Positions 6,768 to 15,417 of a stretch of DNA of 15,666 nt are shown in pieces (the first letter of the stretch is position 1; each line of letters starts with the position of its first letter). The stretch comes from an uncultured Clostridia bacterium. Lineage in GTDB: Bacteria > Bacillota > Clostridia > UBA1381. A model generated the notes under the pieces. It did no database searches. It had not been told where the DNA came from and saw only the letters and a program-made list of their open reading frames with translations. The stretch is taken from NCBI GenBank assembly GCA_934501535.1, contig CAKSUM010000029.1, positions 1-15,666 on the forward strand. The letters are read 5' to 3'. A program made the position numbers and the translations under genes.

Positions 6768-9700
6768 ATGAGAAAAAAATTGTGTATCGCATTGATAATA
6801 TCTATATTAACCGGTTCGTCCGGAATATTTGCCGAGCCAAACATTGCTGATAAAACGGTTTCTGAATTTGAAGAAAATGTCAGCATGAATAAGCCGTCAG
6901 ATGAAACAGAGGTGGTCGAGAAGCTTTTCGATGAAACCGAATCTGAATCGGAAAATCAAACAGTTTCTTCTTTAGAGATAGATAAAAACGGTTATTTTAT
7001 ATATGATGAGGATTTTTCTGCGGGACCTTTGGGCGGATATGGGACTATATTTGACGGCACCGTTGAAAAGCCCGCTACTTCAAAGAAATGGAACCTGAAC
7101 GGAAACGGAGATACGGTTTTTTATAAAAATCCAAACGGCGCAGCCTGGAAAATTTCAACAAATACCGAGTATCAGGCGCATCAAAACGCAGGAATAGTAG
7201 GATTTTATAAAGAGAACGAAAAAAATGCCATGACAATATGCAGTTATGGCGGATATTATAAAGGTCTTGCCGTTGCTGATTTGGGTAATGATATTGATAT
7301 TAAAAAGCTGGCATCAAAGGATAAGCAAAAGTTTTCTTTTACTTTAAAAGATATGGGCAGAGTGCATGCGGTCGCATTATTCGTAAATGATGATGAAGGT
7401 TCTTTTATTCTGTTTGGCTCTTCAAACGGAGAAGATGTGACGGATTTTGGTCACAAGGTGAAATATGGTGTATCCGAAAGCTATTCGGGAGCTTTTGTAA
7501 CTTTTTTCAAAAATGGCAAGCCTGACGCCGAAAGACTGTATTTTTCCCGAGATGATGTCCCGGAAACAAATAAAATGTTTGCTTCGGGACAAACTGTTAA
7601 TTGGAATGTTACGATTGAAAGCGGAAAACTGTTTTGGACTGCCGTAAACGGAGGATATAAGTGGGAGGGATCTGCTCCGATTGATATATCCGATATGGAG
7701 AATTCAAAATACATTGGCGGATTTTACGGAATCGGAGATACGGACACATCAAGATTGTATAATTTTAAGTATGAAGCGGGAAATTATTATACCGCTCGGA
7801 TTGGCGAACCGAAAGAAACCATTTACAGCTGTGTTTCGGAGGACAGTAAGAAGAAAAACGATGAAACTATAGGTGATTACTTCGAATTGAAGGAAAAATC
7901 CATAATCCGCAGAGCAAAAATTAATAGAAGCAATTATTTTTCGGATACAAAGTTTTATCTGTCGGAGGGAGGAGAAGGAAATCCCGGGAATTGGGTATGG
8001 GACGAATTTGACTGCGCAGACGGATGGGTTAATACAGTCAACGACAAGGAATACCGTTATTACAGAATACCGAAAGTAAAAAATGAAAAATTTGCCAAAT
8101 TTTATTTACTCAAAAATATAGAAAATAACCCCGAGATCAGCATAGAAAAGCAATCCTATGGTAATGTTTACAGGTATTTGGACGGAATTGAAACACCTTA
8201 CTCGGCAGAAACCGATGATGATACGGTTGTAAGCGTAAATAATAATGGTTATTCTTTTGACGGAATTAAAGACGGCGCTGCAAAGGCAGTGATAAAAGGC
8301 GAAACAAAGGATTTTGTAATCAAGATCAATGTAATAGGTGACTATTCAAAGCTTATATCCAGGGAGGATAAAAATACAGAGGATTTCAAAAATGCAGAAA
8401 AAAACTATCTTGACCGGCAAAATAGCATACTAATGATATTAAATGATGCAATACGTGCGGAGGATAAGGAGAGAATAAAAGAGTTTTTTGCATCAAAAAG
8501 CAATGAAAACGGCGTAAACGGACTTGACGGAATATCATTAAAAACATTTACCGTTAACGATCATGGCATATATAAGCTTTCGGTTGATGATAAATTTGTT
8601 GATAGAATATTAACCTACAAAAATAATTTCTTCCGTTATGAAACTATAGAGGATATTTCAAAAGTGTGCGAGCTGTTAAAACAGGAAGTATATACAGGTA
8701 AGCTAAACAATATTGACGATAAAATCGAAGAAGTTGAAGAAACAAAAGAAAGATTTGTCTATGATGATGAGGGTAGGCATGTTATCGAAAATGGCTCATG
8801 GAAAAAAGAAACATATACCGAAACGGTAAGAAAGCTTACGCAAAAGTCCAAAGTTGTTCAGGATATTATTGAAAATAACAATGACGTTCTAAAGCTGAAC
8901 ATAGATAATGAATATTATTTGAATTATAAAGATGGAACCGGAGAGAAATTATCAGGAAAAATTTTTTTGAATTATGAAGATCTGAATAACGAGTATAATA
9001 AAGCTCTGATTCTGTCTTCGTTTGAGAAAATATACAGAGCGGAGAACATGCTTGCGTTTCTTAATTACTTTGCAAATGAAATCAAGTACAGCGGCTATGA
9101 TGCCGGCAGCAATAAAATAACCTTGCTGAAAACGGCGGATGGTACACAAAAAAATAAATTTACGCAGGAAATCAAGAAACTAGTACCTCAAAGTGTAGAA
9201 GATATAAAAAACTTTATTGATAATTACTCAGTAAATAATACTCAGCCTCCGACACCTCCGACACTTTCGGGAGGTTCTTCAGGGGGAACATTCAGCAGAG
9301 GCGGTATAAGCGTAGGCGTTGATACAAAAAACATTAACAACAGCGGAAATGCCGTAGAAGGAACAGAGGTAATTTTTGCAGATGTTCCTATTGATTTTTG
9401 GGGATTTGAAGCAATCAGATATATGCACGCGATATCTGCTGTCAGAGGATATGCAGATGGTATGTTCAAGCCGGACAAAAACATAACCCGAGGTGAATTT
9501 ATTCAAATGTTGATGAATGTATTTAAACCTGATGTTGAAATACCTGATGATTTTAAGAAAATTTTCAGAGATGTAGACGACGGCGCATGGTACGCCGAAA
9601 GCATAAATAAAGCGGGTTTGTATGGAATTGTAACGGGAGATGGCGGATATGCATATCCCGAGAAAAATATAACAAGACAAGAAATGGCGGCAATAATTTT

Positions 9701-9941
9701 CAGAATACTTGAAAAACAAGGAAAAACGATTAAAACAAACAAAGAGATATCTATGTTTGCCGATGCCGGCGAAATCAGCCCATGGGCATATTCTCCTGTT
9801 TTAAAGCTTCAGGCTGCGGGGGTTATAAGCGGCACCGGCGGAAAATTTATGCCGTTTGAAAATGCGACAAGAGCAGCGGCTGCACAAATGCTGTATAAAG
9901 CTGTAAACAGTGTCGAGGAGGTATCACAAATTGAAAAATAG
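6768..9941 (+). CDS. Secreted SLH-anchored modular surface protein (gene C)
   Basis: This is a 1057-residue exported protein without a recognisable catalytic site. ATG 6768 follows AAAGGA with a 7-base spacer. Residues 1-22 are a signal peptide (ending GIFA) and 23-75 an acidic Glu/Asp/Ser-rich linker. Residues about 79-335 are a jelly-roll-like module of the kind found three times in protein B (NPNGAAWK, then WNVTIESGKLFWTA). About 340-455 is an unassigned beta region. About 461-525 is Big2-like (DDDTVVSVNNNGYSFDGIKDG). About 527-825 is a charged, mostly helical stretch with no known match. A Pro/Gly/Ser linker (about 826-865, with TQPPTPPT) leads to three SLH domains (870-1050) carrying ITRGE, ITRQE and ATRAA at the usual TRAE position. 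It probably sits on cell-wall polymer and presents the sugar-binding module. It overlaps gene D by 11 bases, so the two are translationally coupled. Confidence 0.85.
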   Translation: MRKKLCIALIISILTGSSGIFAEPNIADKTVSEFEENVSMNKPSDETEVVEKLFDETESESENQTVSSLEIDKNGYFIYDEDFSAGPLGGYGTIFDGTVEKPATSKKWNLNGNGDTVFYKNPNGAAWKISTNTEYQAHQNAGIVGFYKENEKNAMTICSYGGYYKGLAVADLGNDIDIKKLASKDKQKFSFTLKDMGRVHAVALFVNDDEGSFILFGSSNGEDVTDFGHKVKYGVSESYSGAFVTFFKNGKPDAERLYFSRDDVPETNKMFASGQTVNWNVTIESGKLFWTAVNGGYKWEGSAPIDISDMENSKYIGGFYGIGDTDTSRLYNFKYEAGNYYTARIGEPKETIYSCVSEDSKKKNDETIGDYFELKEKSIIRRAKINRSNYFSDTKFYLSEGGEGNPGNWVWDEFDCADGWVNTVNDKEYRYYRIPKVKNEKFAKFYLLKNIENNPEISIEKQSYGNVYRYLDGIETPYSAETDDDTVVSVNNNGYSFDGIKDGAAKAVIKGETKDFVIKINVIGDYSKLISREDKNTEDFKNAEKNYLDRQNSILMILNDAIRAEDKERIKEFFASKSNENGVNGLDGISLKTFTVNDHGIYKLSVDDKFVDRILTYKNNFFRYETIEDISKVCELLKQEVYTGKLNNIDDKIEEVEETKERFVYDDEGRHVIENGSWKKETYTETVRKLTQKSKVVQDIIENNNDVLKLNIDNEYYLNYKDGTGEKLSGKIFLNYEDLNNEYNKALILSSFEKIYRAENMLAFLNYFANEIKYSGYDAGSNKITLLKTADGTQKNKFTQEIKKLVPQSVEDIKNFIDNYSVNNTQPPTPPTLSGGSSGGTFSRGGISVGVDTKNINNSGNAVEGTEVIFADVPIDFWGFEAIRYMHAISAVRGYADGMFKPDKNITRGEFIQMLMNVFKPDVEIPDDFKKIFRDVDDGAWYAESINKAGLYGIVTGDGGYAYPEKNITRQEMAAIIFRILEKQGKTIKTNKEISMFADAGEISPWAYSPVLKLQAAGVISGTGGKFMPFENATRAAAAQMLYKAVNSVEEVSQIEK
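9915..9933 (+). promoter_or_regulatory. Ribosome binding site setting a TTG start for gene D
   Basis: GAGGAGG (9915-9921) lies 9 bases before TTG 9931. The upstream GTG at 9910 is in frame but would place this Shine-Dalgarno sequence inside its own codons 2-4 and add seven residues (SRRYHK and others) before an otherwise perfect signal peptide. The TTG start is therefore preferred. Confidence 0.8.
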
Positions 9942-12243
9942 GATTATTTCAATATTGATAACGCTATCTGTTTTATTGGCTCAGGTAAATGTTTTCGCAG
10001 CTCTGGATTATGATGAAAATTATGGTTCCGTGGCATCAAGCGAAGTTCCTTCGTCATCAGAAATAAGAACGCAAATGCAGCTTGCGAGGGACAAGGCAAA
10101 CATTGACCTAATGACAGAAATCGGTTCAAGGGATTATTCCCAATATATTGCAAGAACCGATAATATTACAGTTGATGTTGATGAGAATAATCAATGGAGA
10201 ATGAATAAAGAAGTTCTCGGGATTCAGTACGAATTTAATGATAAGTATAATACATATTACGAAAATGGCGAGTTAAAAGCTGATTATGTTGAGTTTGCAA
10301 GCAGTGACCGTGTGGGAAAGATACCGTTGATAAGATTTGGCGGCGGCTCGTCCAGTACGATTAATATGATGCACAATGTCGGTCCCGAATCGGAGAGGAC
10401 CGCAACCGATGTGGTTAAGGTACCGGGCGTGCCCGGATTGGGCGGCAGAGGAGGCGCTGCCGCTTACAGAATGGGTCCGGCAGAAACTCTGAAAATGATT
10501 TATGTTAACAACCCGGATGCTGAGCTGCTAATGTGCCTTTCAATGTATGCCACTCCCAAGGAGGATGTTGTAAATCTTGCACACTACCTTTTAGATGACA
10601 AAGATGAGTCGGAATGGGGTGCATTGCGTGCAGCAGATGGCATTGAAAACCCTGTAAAAGTGTGGTATTGGGAATTAGAAAATGAATCGGACGGATGGGG
10701 GGCGCCAAGAACCGAAGCAAGAATCGATCAATACGTACTAAGGGCAAATGAGGCAATCGATGCTATTCGCTCAGTGGATCCCGAGGCAAAAATTATGGTG
10801 AATGGACCGACTGCTCCGTGGGGTGATTATTGGGGGATTGAAGAATATACCCCTGCTTCATGGACGTCGTGGCATATGGGGATTTTGCCGCAGCTTATAG
10901 AAAGGGTAGACGGAATATCAATGCATCCGTATTATGATGGTTATGCGGCAGAATTCGGAGCAATGTATTTTGCGGACAAGGTTAAAGCAGATGCACAAAA
11001 GATGATTGAGGAAAAAGATATTCGCGATAAAAGCGGCAATTTAAAGGATTTCGAGATAATAATTACAGAACATAACAGGTGGGTTGATGTAAGTAAAATC
11101 AATTTTGATTTTCAGTCCGCTATGTCTGTGGCACATTTTTATAATTTGTGCTTTGCGCGGGAATGGATAACGGGAGCTACACTTCATAATCTTGAAGGAG
11201 GTTGGTGTTCTTTTTGGTATACCGACAGCGGCGAATTTGTAATGACTCCAACAGCGAAGATGCATAAGGCATATTTGGAAAATTTGGGCGACAGAGTATG
11301 TGAAGCTAAATGGATAAGGCAAAATGATGATGGTACAATCTACAATCCTGATGACGATCCTTATTTTGAAGGAAATGATTTTTCTGTTGTTGCTATGCCA
11401 AGCGGAAATCATGAGTTAAAAATATTTATGACTAATAAAGTTGCATACAGAAATATTAATATTCATTTTACTTTCAAAAATAACTATACGCTTGTTTCGG
11501 AAACTGTTGTAAAAGCCCCCAATTCAGCGACATTAGCCCAAACGCGTGATATGGAGGACTTGACAACAATCAAAACTACCGAAAAAAACATACCGAATTT
11601 CTCGGAATATACCACTCCGACAGAGGGGTTTGTTGTTTTGACTTTAAAAACAAATGACTATATCCCAAAACTTGGAGAGGAAAACACTTCCGGCGAAGGT
11701 GTAAACATAGAGGCACCGGAGGTAACGGAACTTGCATTTTCAGATATAAATGACAGTTATGCGAAGAATGAAATTTGTGCGCTGTATGAGGCGGGAGTTA
11801 TAAACGGAAAAGGGGAGGGAATATTCGCACCTCTTGATTGCATTACAAATGCTGAATTGGCTGTGTTTATCGGAAAATGTCTGGGATATAAGCAGTATTA
11901 TGGGAATATATGGAAAGATATAACTCGGAATTCATGGTATGAGGGCTATGCAAATGCCGCGGCAGTAGAAAATATTATGCATGGAGAATATTTTAATCCC
12001 TATGAAACCGTAACGATAGGAAATCTTTTGAAAATTGCAGGAAAGATATGCATAAATCATGATGCAGCGTATGAAAATGGTTATATATTTGGTGACAATG
12101 AATTTTTAAATGCCGATACGGCATATGCCATAAATAAAGGACTTGCGTCAAAACTTTTTCAAAATGAAGTTGATTTAACCAGAACGGCAACAAGAGAAGA
12201 TGCAGCGTCTGTTGTTTATCGACTCGGAAGAATTGTTAAATAG
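9931..12243 (+). CDS. Secreted clan GH-A glycoside hydrolase with degenerate SLH domains (gene D)
   Basis: From the TTG start the protein has 770 residues. A signal peptide (about 1-23, ending NVFA) is followed by a TIM-barrel catalytic region homologous to that of protein B. RFGGGSS lies near 136. ELENE gives acid/base candidate E252, then come GPTAPW (292-297), HPYYDGY (from H332) and ITEHNRW with nucleophile candidate E380. The 128-residue spacing of the two glutamates is in the range of retaining clan GH-A enzymes such as GH51. A beta-sandwich follows (about 475-590). Residues about 603-768 are three SLH-like repeats, but only the third keeps a TRAE-like motif (ATRED); the others read ITNAE and VTIGN. 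It probably acts at the cell surface on the same or a partly digested polymer as B. Its stop overlaps the ribosome binding site of gene E. Family placement within the clan is uncertain. Confidence 0.85.
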   Translation: MKNRIISILITLSVLLAQVNVFAALDYDENYGSVASSEVPSSSEIRTQMQLARDKANIDLMTEIGSRDYSQYIARTDNITVDVDENNQWRMNKEVLGIQYEFNDKYNTYYENGELKADYVEFASSDRVGKIPLIRFGGGSSSTINMMHNVGPESERTATDVVKVPGVPGLGGRGGAAAYRMGPAETLKMIYVNNPDAELLMCLSMYATPKEDVVNLAHYLLDDKDESEWGALRAADGIENPVKVWYWELENESDGWGAPRTEARIDQYVLRANEAIDAIRSVDPEAKIMVNGPTAPWGDYWGIEEYTPASWTSWHMGILPQLIERVDGISMHPYYDGYAAEFGAMYFADKVKADAQKMIEEKDIRDKSGNLKDFEIIITEHNRWVDVSKINFDFQSAMSVAHFYNLCFAREWITGATLHNLEGGWCSFWYTDSGEFVMTPTAKMHKAYLENLGDRVCEAKWIRQNDDGTIYNPDDDPYFEGNDFSVVAMPSGNHELKIFMTNKVAYRNINIHFTFKNNYTLVSETVVKAPNSATLAQTRDMEDLTTIKTTEKNIPNFSEYTTPTEGFVVLTLKTNDYIPKLGEENTSGEGVNIEAPEVTELAFSDINDSYAKNEICALYEAGVINGKGEGIFAPLDCITNAELAVFIGKCLGYKQYYGNIWKDITRNSWYEGYANAAAVENIMHGEYFNPYETVTIGNLLKIAGKICINHDAAYENGYIFGDNEFLNADTAYAINKGLASKLFQNEVDLTRTATREDAASVVYRLGRIVK

Positions 12244-12254
12244 GGAGGCAAAAA

Positions 12255-15176
12255 ATGAAGCATTTAGTAAGTTGTATATTGATTTTGACAATGCTGACAG
12301 GAACAACTGTCGCTTTTGCCGATTTACAGGCAGGAGATGAATATAAAGACGGGATAGTTGATATTAAACAGGAGAGTACGGCTTATAAAGAGCTTACCGG
12401 CAGAGTATATTATGATGATATTAATGATTACTCAAAGGTTGGTATTTTAGGAGCATTGGGAATAGTAACAGGGAAAGAAAACAGTTCTTTCAAACCCGAG
12501 GAGAAGGTATCGAGAGCGGAATTTTTCGGAAGCTTGTTAAAAATGATCAGGATTGACCCTTCTTTATCTGACGGAATAAGCAGCAAAACAGGAAAATTTT
12601 ATGATGTTGATAATAACAGTCAATACTACTCCATAGTATATAATGCATTGTCTGCCGGAATTACTTCGGGTTATTCGGATAATAGTTTTAAGCCGGAGCA
12701 GAATATTACATATGAAGAAGCGCTGCGCGCTACACTGCGCTCTCTCGGCTATGAGGGGAACGGTCAAGAATTTTTGAAAATTGCGTATGAAATCAAACTG
12801 ACAAAAAGTATATCGGTTTCGTTAAGCGAACAGATTAACAGATTCGATATGGCAAAGTTGATTTATAATGCAATTAATGCGCCCACAAAGCAGCGATTAT
12901 ACAAAACAGAAGAAACATACACCCACACCGGTGAATGTATTCTTAAAAGTAAATGGGGAGTTACTTCGGACACCGGCATTGTATCAGGCAGTTTTGTCGA
13001 AAGCATATGTGAATTAACGGCAAGCAGACAATCCGTTATTATTAATAATCGCAGATTGTATACGGAGGATGAAGCAAACAATTTCCTTATAGGATACGAT
13101 GTTAAGTATTGGTATGATGAAGATGACAATCTGATATATATGCTTAAAAGCAACAAGGTCAGCGAAATAATTATTCCATCGGAGGAGTATGTTGATTTTG
13201 ATGAAACTACGGGCACATTAACATATGAAGAAAATGGAACTGCTAAAAAACAAACTCTGTCCGGCGGATTTACGCTGTTGTACAACGGTATTAGACCAAG
13301 ATGCAACTACGATAAAAGTATTTTTGATATAGCAGACGGTAAAATCACTCTGGTTTCAAATGATAATGGGGCAACATATGACATTGCTTTGATAGAGGAA
13401 TACCGTGATTATGTGGTTAAAAGTATCTCAACGGAGGGTGCCAAATGCAAAATAGCTATTAATAACGGCGTTTTTAACTTTGATTTATCGAGTACATACA
13501 TGAAAATATTTAACAGCGACGGAAGACCGGAACAGGTATATAAAACCACAGCCAAAGGCGAGGAGGTTATTGATGTTTCAGCGATCAAAAGCGACAATGT
13601 AATAAGTATTTATACCGAATATGGCGGCTATGACAACGGTATGCCCAAGGAAAACACACCGTTTGTAAAAATACATGTTTCCAAATCAACGGTTGAGGGG
13701 ACAGTGACAGCGTATAACCCGGAGGAACAAACTGTAAAAATCGAAGACAAGGAATATCGTATTGCATGTTATCGTGATGACAACGGTATCTATAAATATA
13801 TAAAAACAGAGAATATATCTCAGGGAACGGAAGCAAAATTCTACCTTGACAGCAGTAACAAAATTGTGGATATTGCCGGCGGTATTTCAAAATCGGAATG
13901 GAATTACGGATACCTTGTAAAGGTGTATTATAACCCGGACGATGAACTTATTGAAAAAATAATCATATTTAATACAAATGAAGAAATGGAAACCGACACG
14001 ATTCCGGAAAAACTCAACATAAACGGCAAAAAAATCAAGCATAGAAATGTTATAAGTACATTGATGGATTCCGGCAGATTGGTTGGAAGAAGTTTTGACA
14101 ATGGTGACGGATTAAAGCCGATTGAGATTTCACAGGTTATAAAGTATAAAAAAGATAATGGAGTGGTTACCGATATTCAGACAATTGTAAAAGAGATTGG
14201 TCAAAGCTCCGAATACTCGGAAGAGCATTTAAGAAGAGATGCTTCAACTGCGGAAATTGGGAAAACATTAAATCGTGCAAGTGACACAACAATTTTGTAT
14301 TACTCAGATGATGAGAATAGAGTCGGCAGGTATTATCCGCCGGCAATTGTCTTTAAGGTACCGACCTTTGAAACCGCAGACCCTAAGTATTATTCAATAG
14401 CTCCTATTGTACGCGGAAGCTCAAATGTTGATTTGGACTTCTATGATATGGATAAATTAAAAGCACGGATTGGAGTCTGGTATCAAAACAGCGCGGAATC
14501 AAAGGCAATCAATACCGGCTATAACACAAATGGAACATTTGTTGTAATGTTTCACTCAAAATCAATGAGTGTTGATGAGGATAATAATCCGGTCATAAAG
14601 TTCAAAGTAGCCCGTGCGGGAGCGATAAGCGAGTACATTGTTGAACAAGAGAACTTTAACATTTTAGACGGTATCAAAAAAGGCGATTTAATCCGAATTT
14701 ATGGGCAGGATTCCGCCAAAATTGTTGACAGTATAGTCCCATGCACCTATAACGGGAAAAATATAGGTCCCGACAATCTTCCGTGGGATTGCATAAAGAA
14801 TGGAACTAGGGTTAATTTTAAATGCGGAAATTGGGAAAACGGCGATGGCGTGGATATGTTTGCAATGGAATGTTTGAGCAATGTCGGAGCAAATTACGCG
14901 CAACTTCAATACGGTGATTTGATTTCATCGTATGAGCGTAACGGCAAAGCGATTTGCTATGACGAGGGAGATGCTTGGTCTATGGGCGGAATACTGATAT
15001 ATGATGAAACAGATGGAAAACCGCGGATATCGGCAGGTTCGTATGAGAATTTGAAGGGTGCAGACAAATATGGTATTGACCAATGCTCAATTGTGCTCTA
15101 TTTTCTCAACAGCGGTTCTGCACGTGAAACGATAATCTATAATCTTGAGTCAAATAACAATGCAAAATTGCGGTAA
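12255..15176 (+). CDS. SLH-domain surface-layer type protein (gene E)
   Basis: This is a 973-residue exported protein. ATG 12255 lies 6 bases after GGGAGG (12243-12248), which itself overlaps the stop of gene D. Residues 1-22 are a signal peptide ending VAFA. Three SLH domains sit at the N-terminus (about 50-211): the first has VSRAEF and the second ITYEEA at the TRAE position; the third is the most degenerate (INRFDM). The remaining ~760 residues are predicted beta-rich with many short Asp/Asn/Gly turns (for example WYDEDDNLIYM and TVTAYNPEEQTVKIEDKEY), suggesting a chain of small beta-domains. I see no catalytic signature, sortase motif or transmembrane anchor. The likely role is a structural surface-layer or scaffold component co-expressed with the two hydrolases. 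Last in the operon, it would hold or organise them at the wall, but that is inference. Confidence 0.8.
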   Translation: MKHLVSCILILTMLTGTTVAFADLQAGDEYKDGIVDIKQESTAYKELTGRVYYDDINDYSKVGILGALGIVTGKENSSFKPEEKVSRAEFFGSLLKMIRIDPSLSDGISSKTGKFYDVDNNSQYYSIVYNALSAGITSGYSDNSFKPEQNITYEEALRATLRSLGYEGNGQEFLKIAYEIKLTKSISVSLSEQINRFDMAKLIYNAINAPTKQRLYKTEETYTHTGECILKSKWGVTSDTGIVSGSFVESICELTASRQSVIINNRRLYTEDEANNFLIGYDVKYWYDEDDNLIYMLKSNKVSEIIIPSEEYVDFDETTGTLTYEENGTAKKQTLSGGFTLLYNGIRPRCNYDKSIFDIADGKITLVSNDNGATYDIALIEEYRDYVVKSISTEGAKCKIAINNGVFNFDLSSTYMKIFNSDGRPEQVYKTTAKGEEVIDVSAIKSDNVISIYTEYGGYDNGMPKENTPFVKIHVSKSTVEGTVTAYNPEEQTVKIEDKEYRIACYRDDNGIYKYIKTENISQGTEAKFYLDSSNKIVDIAGGISKSEWNYGYLVKVYYNPDDELIEKIIIFNTNEEMETDTIPEKLNINGKKIKHRNVISTLMDSGRLVGRSFDNGDGLKPIEISQVIKYKKDNGVVTDIQTIVKEIGQSSEYSEEHLRRDASTAEIGKTLNRASDTTILYYSDDENRVGRYYPPAIVFKVPTFETADPKYYSIAPIVRGSSNVDLDFYDMDKLKARIGVWYQNSAESKAINTGYNTNGTFVVMFHSKSMSVDEDNNPVIKFKVARAGAISEYIVEQENFNILDGIKKGDLIRIYGQDSAKIVDSIVPCTYNGKNIGPDNLPWDCIKNGTRVNFKCGNWENGDGVDMFAMECLSNVGANYAQLQYGDLISSYERNGKAICYDEGDAWSMGGILIYDETDGKPRISAGSYENLKGADKYGIDQCSIVLYFLNSGSARETIIYNLESNNNAKLR

Positions 15177-15188
15177 TTGTTCATTACC
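15172..15188 (+). terminator. Weak hairpin at the end of gene E
   Basis: GGTAAT (15172-15177) and ATTACC (15183-15188) form a 6-base stem with a 5-base loop that includes the stop codon. No T-run follows, so it is not a convincing intrinsic terminator. I found no better candidate downstream before 15417. Confidence 0.2.
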
Positions 15189-15417
15189 AACGGAACAGGA
15201 AGCTATAGATTAATTATATTAAGCAGTAGCTGCAAAAGAAAAACATTTTTTGTTAGATAAGCTTTGGATGTTTGGGATGCAGACAACAAAAATGAGAACT
15301 AATGATATTATAATAACAAGAGATATCGGATATGCTATCCATTGTTATCAATAATGGCTTTATGAAAATTGATAGGAATAAAGATTTCGGCAGAATAGAG
15401 AATGAGAAAAATAACCG
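15177..15417. other. Intergenic stretch without a convincing gene
   Basis: About 240 AT-rich bases. The only structure seen is an imperfect hairpin near 15313-15348: ATAACAA opposing TTGTTAT, with an inner GGATA/TATCC stem and an 8-base bulge. A 29-codon frame (15332-15421, starting MLSIVINNG) has no clear ribosome binding site and overlaps the next start in an ATGA arrangement. It could be a remnant or chance. No tRNA, known RNA family or strong terminator was recognised. Confidence 0.5.

Noticed and set aside
9241..9290. CCTCCGACA direct repeats and a CCTCCGA/TCGGGAGG inverted pair in gene C
   Set aside because: They are explained by codons of the Pro-Thr and Gly-Ser linker; there is no sign of a regulatory or recombination site.
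9279..9719. A 146-codon minus-strand frame within the SLH region of gene C
   Set aside because: It is antisense to a well-supported coding region with clear SLH motifs, has no plausible start signal, and its composition is that of a reverse-frame artefact.
9910..9930. GTG start for gene D
   Set aside because: It would bury the GAGGAGG ribosome binding site in codons 2-4 and adds residues before an otherwise complete signal peptide.
12863..13306. A 147-codon minus-strand frame inside gene E
   Set aside because: It lies opposite a continuous SLH-protein frame and has a hydrophobic/serine-rich shadow composition and no ribosome binding site.
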